Below are positions 53,217 to 61,501 of a DNA stretch of 64,000 bases, one piece after another; position 1 is the stretch's first letter; each line of letters starts with the position of its first letter. The DNA comes from Verrucomicrobiaceae bacterium. GTDB taxonomy: Bacteria > Verrucomicrobiota > Verrucomicrobiia > Verrucomicrobiales > Verrucomicrobiaceae. The notes beneath the pieces were generated by a model, which had not been told where the DNA came from, ran no database searches, and saw nothing but the letters and a program-made list of their open reading frames with translations. The stretch spans positions 1 through 64,000 of the forward strand of contig JABTUN010000005.1 in NCBI GenBank assembly GCA_015075365.1. The letters are read 5' to 3'. Both the position numbers and the translations under genes were made by a program.

Positions 53217-54257
53217 ATGCTCAACGTCAACGACCTCCTCGCCAAAGACATCCTGCCGGATGCCGTGATCCGCTTTGGCATCCGCCAGCGCCTGGCCAAC
53301 GTGCTGGCGAAGAACAAGGAGCCCAACATCGAGGCACAGAAGGCGCGTCTGCTGCGCCATGTGGCCGAGCTGAAGTCCATGCCAGTGGCCATCGCCACGC
53401 AGGAGGCCAATGAGCAGCACTACGAGGTGCCCACGCGCTTCTACCAGCTCTGCCTGGGCAAGCACCTCAAGTACAGCAGCGGCTACTGGCCGGAGGAGAC
53501 GACCACGTTTGACGAATCGGAGGCCATCATGCTCCAGATGACCTGCGAACGCGCCGAACTGGCCGACGGGCAGTGCATTCTCGAGCTCGGCTGCGGCTGG
53601 GGTTCGCTTTCGCTCTGGATGGCGGAGCACTATCCGAACGCGCAGATCACCAGTGTCTCGAACTCGCGGACGCAGAAGGAATTCATCGACGCCGAGGCGG
53701 CCAAGCGTGGCCTCAAGAACCTGACCATCGTCACCGCGAACATGGTGACCTTTGGAGGCGTGGGCGATGGCATCTTCGACCGCTGCGTGTCCGTGGAGAT
53801 GTTCGAGCACATGAAGAACTATCAGGAGCTGCTCCGCCGCGTCTCCACGTGGCTGAAGCCGGGCGGCAAGCTCTTCGTGCACATCTTCACCCATCGCGAA
53901 TACGCCTATCACTTTGAGGCCACGAGCGACGCGGACTGGATGGCGAAGTATTTCTTCACCGGCGGCCAGATGCCGAGCGATGATTTGCTCCTCTACTTCC
54001 AGGATCACCTCCAAATCGAGGCCCACTGGTGCGTCAACGGCATGCACTACAGCAAGACCTCCGAGGCCTGGCTGTCCAAGATGGACGCCAACAAGGCCGA
54101 GATCATGCCGCTCTTCCGCGAAACCTACGGTGAAGATCAAGCCGTGAAGTGGTGGAGCTACTGGCGCATCTTTTACATGGCCTGCGCCGAGCTCTGGGGC
54201 TACCGCGACGGCGAAGAGTGGATCGTGAGCCACTACCGATTCGCAAAGCCCCGGTAA
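53217..54257 (+). CDS. Cyclopropane-fatty-acyl-phospholipid synthase-like SAM methyltransferase
   Basis: A 346-residue class I SAM-dependent methyltransferase of the CFA synthase group. The SAM site is ILELGCGWGSLSLW, preceded by EQHYEVPTRFYQLCLG and YSSGYWPEE; MFEHMKNY is the family's later motif. It lacks about 35-60 N-terminal residues compared with E. coli Cfa, which is common in the coclaurine-methyltransferase-like branch. It would methylate unsaturated acyl chains or another hydrophobic acceptor at the membrane. It ends the four-gene plus-strand unit and converges on the regulator gene with a 13-base gap. Confidence 0.9.
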   Translation: MLNVNDLLAKDILPDAVIRFGIRQRLANVLAKNKEPNIEAQKARLLRHVAELKSMPVAIATQEANEQHYEVPTRFYQLCLGKHLKYSSGYWPEETTTFDESEAIMLQMTCERAELADGQCILELGCGWGSLSLWMAEHYPNAQITSVSNSRTQKEFIDAEAAKRGLKNLTIVTANMVTFGGVGDGIFDRCVSVEMFEHMKNYQELLRRVSTWLKPGGKLFVHIFTHREYAYHFEATSDADWMAKYFFTGGQMPSDDLLLYFQDHLQIEAHWCVNGMHYSKTSEAWLSKMDANKAEIMPLFRETYGEDQAVKWWSYWRIFYMACAELWGYRDGEEWIVSHYRFAKPR

Positions 54258-54270
54258 CCTGCGATTGCCG

Positions 54271-54954
54271 TCAGCACTTGCCGCGGTTTTCGACCCACTG
54301 CACCGCGTAGCGGACCAAGGCGGCGCCATCGGTGATCCCAAGCTTTTCCTTCACATGGGCGCGGTGGGCCTCGACCGTGCGGGCGCTGATGTTGAGCTGG
54401 GTGGCGATGTTCTTGGTGGCGACACCTCTGCCGATGAGTTCGAGGATTTCCAGCTCGCGGTCCGTGAGGGAGTCGATGCCGGCCGCCTTGCTGCGTGTGG
54501 AGGCGGTCATCTGCTCCAGCATGCGCGCGTTGAGGGACTCGCTCACATACAGGCCGCCGGAGAGAACCTTGTGAATGGCGGTGATGAGATGGTCGGCGGC
54601 CTCCTCCTTCATCACATAGCCGCGGGCGCCCGCGCGCAGGGAACGCTCCCCATAGAGGTCCTCGTCATGCATGGAGAGCACGAGGCACTGCGTGGCGGGG
54701 CACATGGCGCGGATGTCCTTGACGAGTTCGAGGCCGTTCTTGTCGGGAAGGGTCAGGTCGATGACGGCGAGCTCGGGCTTGAGTTTTTCAACGACCTCCA
54801 GGCCCTCGCGGGCGTTGCCGGCCTCGCCGCAGACATCCAGCCCGCTCTCCGCGCGGATGAGCTGGGCCAGTCCGTGGCGCATGATCGGGTGGTCATCCAC
54901 CAGGATGACGCGCTTCACGATTTTGGTGCTTTTGGAGGGGCGGGAACGCTGCAT
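54271..54954 (-). CDS. NarL/LuxR-type response regulator
   Basis: A 227-residue regulator: receiver with DD (20-21) and phosphoacceptor D66 (ELAVIDLTLPDKNG), LSMHDEDLYGER switch, and K in GYVMKEE. The output domain is LuxR-type with LTDRELEILELIGRG and ISARTVEAHRAHVKEKLG. Its start lies 40 bases inside the end of the upstream kinase gene, so the two proteins are made together. It probably takes phosphate from that kinase. The DNA targets are unknown. Confidence 0.94.
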   Translation of the reverse strand: MQRSRPSKSTKIVKRVILVDDHPIMRHGLAQLIRAESGLDVCGEAGNAREGLEVVEKLKPELAVIDLTLPDKNGLELVKDIRAMCPATQCLVLSMHDEDLYGERSLRAGARGYVMKEEAADHLITAIHKVLSGGLYVSESLNARMLEQMTASTRSKAAGIDSLTDRELEILELIGRGVATKNIATQLNISARTVEAHRAHVKEKLGITDGAALVRYAVQWVENRGKC

Positions 54955-56003
54955 GTGACCTGGGTGCCGCCGGTGCTGCGCGGCGAGACGCTGATGGTGC
55001 CGCCCATCATTTGGGCGCGATGATTCATGGTCAACAGGCCCATTCCAGTGCCTTGGGACGGCTTGTCCGGGATGCCGATGCCGTTGTCGCGGACGATGAG
55101 CACGATGCTGCCATGCTCGCGGGCGAGCCGGATGTCCACGCGGGTGGCCTGGCTGTGCTTCACCGCGTTGGACACGGCCTCCTGGGCGATGCGGAAGAGC
55201 TGAACGGCCATTTTGGCGTCCTTGACCACCACGGGATTGGCAAAGCGGAAGTCACAGTCGATCTCGTAGGCGCGCGTCGTGCTCGCGGCCAGTTCCTTGA
55301 GCGCGTCCATCAGCCCGCTGGAGTCGAGGACCACCGGCATCAGGCCGCGTGAGGTTTCCCTCGCGCGCGTGTTGGCCTTGGACAGGAGGCTGACGATCTC
55401 GGCCAAGTTCTCCGCCTCCGGGTAGTTTTGCTTGGCGAGATTCTTCTGAGCAACTTTCACCAGGCAGCCGATGGCGGCCAGTTGCTGGCAGAGATCGTCG
55501 TGGATGTCCTGGCCGATGCGCGCCTGCTCCTCCTCGCTGATGTGGAGGATCTTGTCCTCCAGCGCCTTGCGCTCGGTGAGATCGCGGATGATGCCGGTGA
55601 AAATGCGCCGTCCGCTGGGCAGCACGGCCTCGCCCACGGAAAGGTCGAGAGGGAAGACGGAGCCGTCCTTGCGCTGGCCCACGGCCTCGCGGCCGATGCC
55701 GATGATGCGCTTCACACCGGTGCGCAGGTAGTTTTTGACATAGCTGTCGTGGCGGTCGCGGTAAGGGTTGGGCATCAGCATGCTGATGTTCCGCCCGATC
55801 ATCTCCTCGCGCGTGAAGCCAAACAGGCGCTCGGTGGCGGAGTTGACCGTTTCGATGATGCAGTTCTCATCAATGGTGATGATGGCGTTGACCGCCGTCT
55901 CCACGATGGCGGTCGCGCGCTGCTCGCTGGCCTGCAGGGCGGCCTGCAGGTCGGCGATGCGGGGTCTTTTCGGCCCTGCCGGGGCGCGTTTGCTCTTGCT
56001 CAT
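54915..56003 (-). CDS. PAS-domain sensor histidine kinase (HisKA_3)
   Basis: A 362-residue soluble kinase. The N-terminal PAS domain (about 30-140) has the FixL-like run VNSATERLFGFTREEMIG and GREAVGQRKDGSVFPLDLSV. The HisKA_3 helix carries phosphorylated H168 in IGQDIHDDLCQQL. The ATPase domain has N box RIAQEAVSNAVKHS and G1 VRDNGIGIPD, then GTGMGLLTMNHRAQ. Lacking membrane helices, it senses an internal signal; heme or flavin binding by the PAS domain is possible but not shown. It is the kinase of the overlapping NarL-type regulator and follows a UspA gene by 8 bases. Confidence 0.93.
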   Translation of the reverse strand: MSKSKRAPAGPKRPRIADLQAALQASEQRATAIVETAVNAIITIDENCIIETVNSATERLFGFTREEMIGRNISMLMPNPYRDRHDSYVKNYLRTGVKRIIGIGREAVGQRKDGSVFPLDLSVGEAVLPSGRRIFTGIIRDLTERKALEDKILHISEEEQARIGQDIHDDLCQQLAAIGCLVKVAQKNLAKQNYPEAENLAEIVSLLSKANTRARETSRGLMPVVLDSSGLMDALKELAASTTRAYEIDCDFRFANPVVVKDAKMAVQLFRIAQEAVSNAVKHSQATRVDIRLAREHGSIVLIVRDNGIGIPDKPSQGTGMGLLTMNHRAQMMGGTISVSPRSTGGTQVTCSVPAPPKAPKS

Positions 56004-56011
56004 GGCGGTGT

Positions 56012-56920
56012 TCAGTCCGCGGCGGCCATAAAGCCGTCCGGTTTCACGGCCAGGATGGAACAGGGGGCGTGCTGGACGATTTTTTCAGCGGTGGTGCCGA
56101 TCAAAAACTCGCGCAGGCCGGTTTTGCCACGCGTGCCGAGCACGACGAGGCTGGCACCCACCTTCTCGACGTGCTCGAGGATGGTCTCGCGGATGTTCAT
56201 GCGCTCCACCACCAGCGGGGTCACTGCCACGGCACCCTTTTCCCGCGTGATGGGCTCCAGGAACTGCTCCAACTGTGTCTGCCAGTTCTTCACCGCCTCC
56301 GGATCAATGGTGGCCGGCATGGCCGGCATGAAACCGCCGTAATCGAGCGACATGGCGATCGCGGACTGGAAGACATGCAGGCAGTCCACCGAGCCGCCGT
56401 CGAGCGCCGCCAGATGCAGCGCGCACTGCACGGCCTTGGCGGAGTTTTCGGAGAAGTCCACGCAGGCCACGATCTTCTTGTGCGGCCCCTGGGCGTCCTC
56501 GCGCACGACCAGCACGTCCACCGGGGCCTTGCGCACGCATTTGGCGGCGATGGCACCGATGCGGTGCGGCTCGTTTTTCGAGCCTTTGGCGCCCATCACC
56601 AGCAGGTCGGCCTTCTTGGCCTGGCAGGCCTCCACCAGCTCGGAGAATGGATGGCCGATGCGCACCTCGCATTTCACCGTCTCGGAGCCGACCTCGGACT
56701 CCGCCACGAACTTCTCCAATCGCTGCCTCCATTCGCTGACAATCGCGGCCGGTTCCATGGAGAGGGCCTTTTTGAGCTCGTGAATGAGAAACTCGTCCAT
56801 GACATGCACGGCCGTGATGGCGGCGTTGTCCTCCGAGGCTCTCAAAGCCGCCTCTTTCAGGGCGATGCGGCAGGAGGGGGTGAAGTCGATGGCGGCGATG
56901 ATCTGGTGGAACTTCTTCAT
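56012..56920 (-). CDS. Tandem-domain universal stress protein
   Basis: A 302-residue protein with two UspA domains (about 1-150 and 151-302). The second domain keeps the ATP-binding pattern G-2x-G-9x-G-(S/T) in LGTRGKTGLREFLIGTTAEK. The first is degenerate (MGAKGSKNEPHRIGAIAAK). It is the first gene of the stress-signalling cluster with the PAS kinase and regulator, so it may take part in the same response to oxygen, redox or energy stress. Confidence 0.92.
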   Translation of the reverse strand: MKKFHQIIAAIDFTPSCRIALKEAALRASEDNAAITAVHVMDEFLIHELKKALSMEPAAIVSEWRQRLEKFVAESEVGSETVKCEVRIGHPFSELVEACQAKKADLLVMGAKGSKNEPHRIGAIAAKCVRKAPVDVLVVREDAQGPHKKIVACVDFSENSAKAVQCALHLAALDGGSVDCLHVFQSAIAMSLDYGGFMPAMPATIDPEAVKNWQTQLEQFLEPITREKGAVAVTPLVVERMNIRETILEHVEKVGASLVVLGTRGKTGLREFLIGTTAEKIVQHAPCSILAVKPDGFMAAAD

Positions 56921-57020
56921 GGATGGCGTCGGGTTGGTACGGTCAGCATAGAACGCATTTCAAAAGCCGCGCTGCTCAAATTGTGGCGTTTTGCGCCAAG
57001 ACTGCTTCCCATGAGGGGGC

Positions 57021-58730
57021 TCACATCCGCTCCGTCGTCTGGATGCCCAGCAGGCCGAGGCCGGTCTTCAGCACGCGGCTGGTGGCCTCGCAGAGCGTGA
57101 GGCGGGTGTTTTTCACCGCGCCTTCGGCACGCAGGACCGGGCAGGCCTCGTAGAAGCTGTGATAGGTGTCCGCCAGTTCGTAGAGGTAGCTGGCAAGAAG
57201 GTTCGGGCGGAAGTCGAGCAGCACGTCGTGCGCGGTTTCGGCGAGTTGGGCCAGTTTGAGGGCCAGGGCGCGCTCGGCGGGCTCGGTGATCGTCAAGTCA
57301 GATGTGAGCGTGACCTCGCCGTCGAGCTTGCGGAAGATGCTGCGGGTGCGGACGTAAGCGTTGATGAGGTAGGGCGCGGTGTTGCCTTGCAGCGCCAGCA
57401 TCTTGTCCCAACTGAACTTGTAGTCGGTCATGCGGTGCTGGCTCAGCTCGGCGTATTTCACCGCGCCGGTGCCGATGACCTCGGCGATTTTGACTTTTTC
57501 CAGGTCAGACAACCCCTCGCGCTCGGCCACGACGGCGGCGGCGCGTTCGACGGCCTCGTCGAGCACTTCGAGCAGGCCCACGCTCTCGCCGGAGCGTGTT
57601 TTGAACATCTTGCCGTCCTGGCCCAGGATGCTGCCGAAGGCGATGTGCTGCATGCGCGTGGTCTGGCCGCGTTTTTTGGCGACCTGGAAGAGCTGGCGGA
57701 AGTGCAGTTCCTGCGGCGCGCCGACGACATACCAGATTTCGTCCGCCTTCCACTCGTTGATACGGTGGTCGATGGTCGCGAGGTCGGTGGTGGCGTAGAG
57801 GAAGCCACCGTCGCTCTTGCGGATGAGGCAGGGCTTGTCAGCCAGCTCCGGCACGTCGCGGAAGAACACGCAGGTGGCGCCATCGCTGATCTCCGCGATG
57901 CCGCTGGTCAGCAGATGCTCGACGAGCGGCGCGAGCTTGTCGTTGTAGGCACTTTCGCCGAGGTAGTGGTCGAAGTGGATGTCGAGCTTGCTATAAATCT
58001 GGCGCAACTGCTCCAGGGAAAGAGCCACGCAACGGGTCCAGATCTCCATGTTTTCAGGATCACCCTGCTGGAGCTTCACCAGTTCCGTGCGGCAGGTGGT
58101 CAGCACGGCCTCGTCGGCCTTTGTCTGCGCGTTCACCGCCTTGTAAACACGCACGAGTTCCTGGATCGGGTCTTTGTCGAGCGCCTCATGATTGAGGATC
58201 GTTTTCCAGCCGTGCAGGATCATGCCAAACTGCGTGCCCCAGTCCCCGATGTGGTTGTCGGTGATGACCTTGTGCCCCACCAGACGCGCGATGCGGGCGA
58301 GCGAGTCGCCGATGAAGGTGCTGCGGATGTGGCCGACATGCATCGGCTTGGCGATGTTCGGGGCGGAGAAATCGATGATGATGGTCTTTGGTTCCGCGAC
58401 CGTCGGAACACCGGCTTTTTCATCTGAAACGATCACGGAGAGCCGCTGGGCGAGCGCCGTGGCGCTGAGCGTGAAGTTGAGGAAGCCCGGGCCGTCGATG
58501 CTGGTCTTTTCGCAGAGGTCGGCCACCTCCAGCTTGTCCACGATCTGCTGCGCGAGGGCACGCGGGTTCGTTTTGAGCTGCTTGGCCAGCGTCATGGCCG
58601 CGTTGCTCTGGTAGTCGCCGTAACGGGTGTCGGACGCGATGACGACATTCGGGGTGAAGCCTTCAGGCAGCTCAATGCCGGCCGCGGCGAAGGCGGCTTG
58701 CAGACGGGAGGTGAGGACGGCGCGGAACAT
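57021..58730 (-). CDS. argS: Arginyl-tRNA synthetase
   Basis: A 570-residue class I synthetase that charges tRNA-Arg with arginine. Start 58730 gives the normal N-terminal Add1 domain. The HIGH motif appears as HVGH (131-134) in IAKPMHVGHIRSTFIGD. The KMSK loop is replaced by KMFKTRSGES, an atypical form known in many ArgRS enzymes. The C-terminal anticodon-binding DALR domain ends with TRVLKTGLGLLGIQTTERM. The gene stands between a UspA gene and the vWA protein gene, 65 bases after the latter. Confidence 0.96.
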   Translation of the reverse strand: MFRAVLTSRLQAAFAAAGIELPEGFTPNVVIASDTRYGDYQSNAAMTLAKQLKTNPRALAQQIVDKLEVADLCEKTSIDGPGFLNFTLSATALAQRLSVIVSDEKAGVPTVAEPKTIIIDFSAPNIAKPMHVGHIRSTFIGDSLARIARLVGHKVITDNHIGDWGTQFGMILHGWKTILNHEALDKDPIQELVRVYKAVNAQTKADEAVLTTCRTELVKLQQGDPENMEIWTRCVALSLEQLRQIYSKLDIHFDHYLGESAYNDKLAPLVEHLLTSGIAEISDGATCVFFRDVPELADKPCLIRKSDGGFLYATTDLATIDHRINEWKADEIWYVVGAPQELHFRQLFQVAKKRGQTTRMQHIAFGSILGQDGKMFKTRSGESVGLLEVLDEAVERAAAVVAEREGLSDLEKVKIAEVIGTGAVKYAELSQHRMTDYKFSWDKMLALQGNTAPYLINAYVRTRSIFRKLDGEVTLTSDLTITEPAERALALKLAQLAETAHDVLLDFRPNLLASYLYELADTYHSFYEACPVLRAEGAVKNTRLTLCEATSRVLKTGLGLLGIQTTERM

Positions 58731-58795
58731 GGGGCGCGGAGTTTGAATGCGGATTGCAGATTGTCGAATGGCGATTCGCCATGCGCCCGCCAGTG
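58731..58795. other. Intergenic repeat-like words upstream of argS
   Basis: This 65-base gap includes GCAGATTGTCGAATGGCGA at about 58754-58772, closely similar to the word array near 44800. No gene is seen. It may form a small hairpin (GGCGATTCGCC at 58768-58778). Confidence 0.4.
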
Positions 58796-61393
58796 TCACG
58801 CTCTTCGCGGAACCACCTGGAGCAGGCCCTGCGCGTGCTCCCAGCGGCGGATGACGGTGTCGATCAAGAAGAGCAGCAGCGCCAGGAGCACGAGATCCGG
58901 CCACAACTCGATGTGTTGCATCGCTTTCGTTGTCTCCAAATTCGGCAGCGTGGCGTTTTCGGCCAGAAACTCGCCGCCGGTGAGTTGGGTGGCTTCGCGG
59001 AGGAGTGTTTCGTTCACGGTGCCGAGGCTGGCTTCGCTGCTGGGGTTGTGCACGAGGCCCGCGCTGACCATTTCGGATCCAGAACGAGCGCGGATGAGAT
59101 AGACGCCGGGTTCGCCGGGCTGGAAGTGGCCGCCGTATTCGCCGGGGGCGGTTTGCGTGAGCGTGAGCTGCTGAGTGGGCTTCATCGGCGCACCGAGCGC
59201 ATCGGCGGCGATGTGGAAGACCTCGGCGGTGACGGCAGCGTTGTTCGCCCGCGTGCCCGCATCGCTCAAAAGATCGACGGTAATCTTCGCATCGTCGCCC
59301 TGCATGCTCGCGGCGAGATCCATGAAGCGACCCTGCGGCGGACGCGCGGTCTCGCGCAGGATTTGCGACCAAAACCGGCTGTAACCCGGCCAGCGGGCGA
59401 TCCACAGGGAGGCCCAGCGGCTTTTCGCATCAGACGTGAACGCGGTGACCTTGCCGAGGCCGAATCGCCAATGAGCGAGCAACGGATCGCCGGTGTCGGT
59501 GAGCAGCGGGCTCTGCGCGGCGGCTTTGCGCGTGGTTTTGACGTAGCCGAGCAAATCCGGGCTGTCCCACTTCTCGAAGCCCGCGAGCATCGGATGCTTC
59601 TCGACGAGATTGGGCGTGAAGGGTTCCTCGCGGATCATGCGGCCCGTGTGCATGAGCGTGTCCTGTGTGAAGATACGCGTGATCGTGCTCGCATCGGTCG
59701 TCGAGTAGCTCTGACCGCCGCCCGCGCTCGCGATGGCATGCAGCAGCGCGACGTGCGAACCCTCGCCAATCGCCACGGTGGAGATGGTGATGCCTTCACC
59801 GCGACATTGGGAAGCAAACGCCTCGTAACCACTTCCTGCCGTCTGACCATCCGTGAGCACGATCATGTGCTTCACGCGGGCTTTGACCCGCAAAAGGCCC
59901 TCGCGCCCGAGTTTGAAGGCTGGTTCGAGATTCGTGCCGCCACCACTCGCCACAGCGGCGATTTGTCCCGTGACCGCGGCGGTCGAGGTGAGCCTCGTCA
60001 TCGGCGCGACGACGTGCGCTTCGCTATCAAAGGCCCACACGCCGATGCTGTCGTTGCGGCCCAAAACCTCCGCGGTGGCGATGGCGGCGCTTTTCGCCAT
60101 TTCGAGCTTCTCACCGGCCATCGAGCCGCTGCGGTCCATCACGATGGCCACGGCCGCGCTCTGCTTTTCTTCTTCATCGGGCGCTTTGAGCCGCACAGGC
60201 AGCGTTTCTTCAATCGGCGTGCGATAATAACCACCCGTGCCAAACGATCCGGGCCCGCCGAGCATCAACAAGCCGCCGCCGAGCTTGTCGATGTAGTCGC
60301 GCAGCATGTTCATGAGCGGCTCGCCGAGTTGATGCGCGGGCACATCGCTCAAAATGACGCCGTCATAGCCCGCGAGCTGGTCGAGGCTGAACGCGAGATT
60401 GCCCGGCTGTCGCAAATCGAGCTCCACGCCCTCCTTTTCCATCGCACTGGTCAGGTAGCGTGCCTCCGCCGCATCGCTCTCGATGTAGAGCATGCGCAGC
60501 CGGCCACGCACATCGACGATGGCGAGCGCACTGTTGTTCCCCGGCAGCGTGTCGCCGCTGATGCCGTCCAGCGCAGCGCGATAGTGATAAATACTCCGCG
60601 TGGCCGGCGTGCGCTGAAACGTGAGCACGCTCGGCGTGCCGGCCTTGAGCTGCACGGGCCGTTTTTCCACCTCGATGCCGTTTTCAAACAAGCGCAGCAT
60701 GCCGCTCGCCTCGATCGTGCTCTCCACCGTGGCCGTGAGCTGCAAACTCGCGCCTTCAAACAACCGCGAGCGGTTCGATACGAGCGACCGCACCCGCGCA
60801 TCCGGCTTCTTCGGCCCCGCGATGGGCAGTGCATGCACCTTGATGCCGCTCACCGCCGCCTCGCGAGCCGCGGCGAGCAAATCACCGCGTGTTTCATGTC
60901 CATCGCCGATGATGAGCACATTGCGGCTCGTGCCCGGCGGAAACATCGCCTCCGCATACTCCAGCGCTGCCGCGTAATGGCTGTCTCCGCCGTTTTTGGC
61001 CTGCCAGGCTTTCGTTTCGGCCTCCGTGGCCTTTTCCGGCAGCAGATCCGGCTTCGCACCGAGTTGCACGATGAAACTATCAATGCCGCCCGCCTCGCTT
61101 TGCAGCCGCCGTGCCTGCTCCATCGCCTTCTTCGCGCCGTCCTCGCCCATGCTCTGCGACGCATCCACCACGATGCCCAGCGCCTTCCGCCCCGTCTGCG
61201 AAACCCGCGCCGGTCCCGCCAGCGCCGCGATGATCAGCATCACGATCACCGCCCGCACGACGAGCAGCAACCTCTTGCGCAGCCCCGTCATCGGATGCGA
61301 CGACGCCGACTCGATCCAAAGCAGCGCCGCAAGCGCCGGGATGATCAGAAGCAAAAGTTTGGGCGATTCCCAGTCCACAAGAAAAGCGAGCAT
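58796..61393 (-). CDS. Large membrane protein with vWA and glutamine-amidotransferase-like domains
   Basis: An 865-residue protein. The start at 61393 was chosen because two membrane helices follow directly (about residues 10-27 and 38-58), as in the aerotolerance (BatA-like) N-terminal family. A first vWA-like domain has DASQSMGEDG. A beta-rich part follows, then a class I glutamine-amidotransferase-like domain (YDGVILSDVPAHQ, GGGLLMLGGPGSFG). A second vWA domain with complete MIDAS DRSGS is inserted after it. A final membrane helix lies near the C terminus. It probably is an envelope scaffold or sensor of the same class as Bat proteins. It is not beside a MoxR gene. Confidence 0.88.
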   Translation of the reverse strand: MLAFLVDWESPKLLLLIIPALAALLWIESASSHPMTGLRKRLLLVVRAVIVMLIIAALAGPARVSQTGRKALGIVVDASQSMGEDGAKKAMEQARRLQSEAGGIDSFIVQLGAKPDLLPEKATEAETKAWQAKNGGDSHYAAALEYAEAMFPPGTSRNVLIIGDGHETRGDLLAAAREAAVSGIKVHALPIAGPKKPDARVRSLVSNRSRLFEGASLQLTATVESTIEASGMLRLFENGIEVEKRPVQLKAGTPSVLTFQRTPATRSIYHYRAALDGISGDTLPGNNSALAIVDVRGRLRMLYIESDAAEARYLTSAMEKEGVELDLRQPGNLAFSLDQLAGYDGVILSDVPAHQLGEPLMNMLRDYIDKLGGGLLMLGGPGSFGTGGYYRTPIEETLPVRLKAPDEEEKQSAAVAIVMDRSGSMAGEKLEMAKSAAIATAEVLGRNDSIGVWAFDSEAHVVAPMTRLTSTAAVTGQIAAVASGGGTNLEPAFKLGREGLLRVKARVKHMIVLTDGQTAGSGYEAFASQCRGEGITISTVAIGEGSHVALLHAIASAGGGQSYSTTDASTITRIFTQDTLMHTGRMIREEPFTPNLVEKHPMLAGFEKWDSPDLLGYVKTTRKAAAQSPLLTDTGDPLLAHWRFGLGKVTAFTSDAKSRWASLWIARWPGYSRFWSQILRETARPPQGRFMDLAASMQGDDAKITVDLLSDAGTRANNAAVTAEVFHIAADALGAPMKPTQQLTLTQTAPGEYGGHFQPGEPGVYLIRARSGSEMVSAGLVHNPSSEASLGTVNETLLREATQLTGGEFLAENATLPNLETTKAMQHIELWPDLVLLALLLFLIDTVIRRWEHAQGLLQVVPRRA

Positions 61394-61501
61394 AGAGCCA
61401 CGGCCTGTCCGGGCAAGAGCTTGTCGGGCGGAGGGGTCAAAAAGTGGTGGCCTTGCACGCATCTTCCCGCTTTTCTCGCCTGAAACACCATTTTTGACCG
61501 C

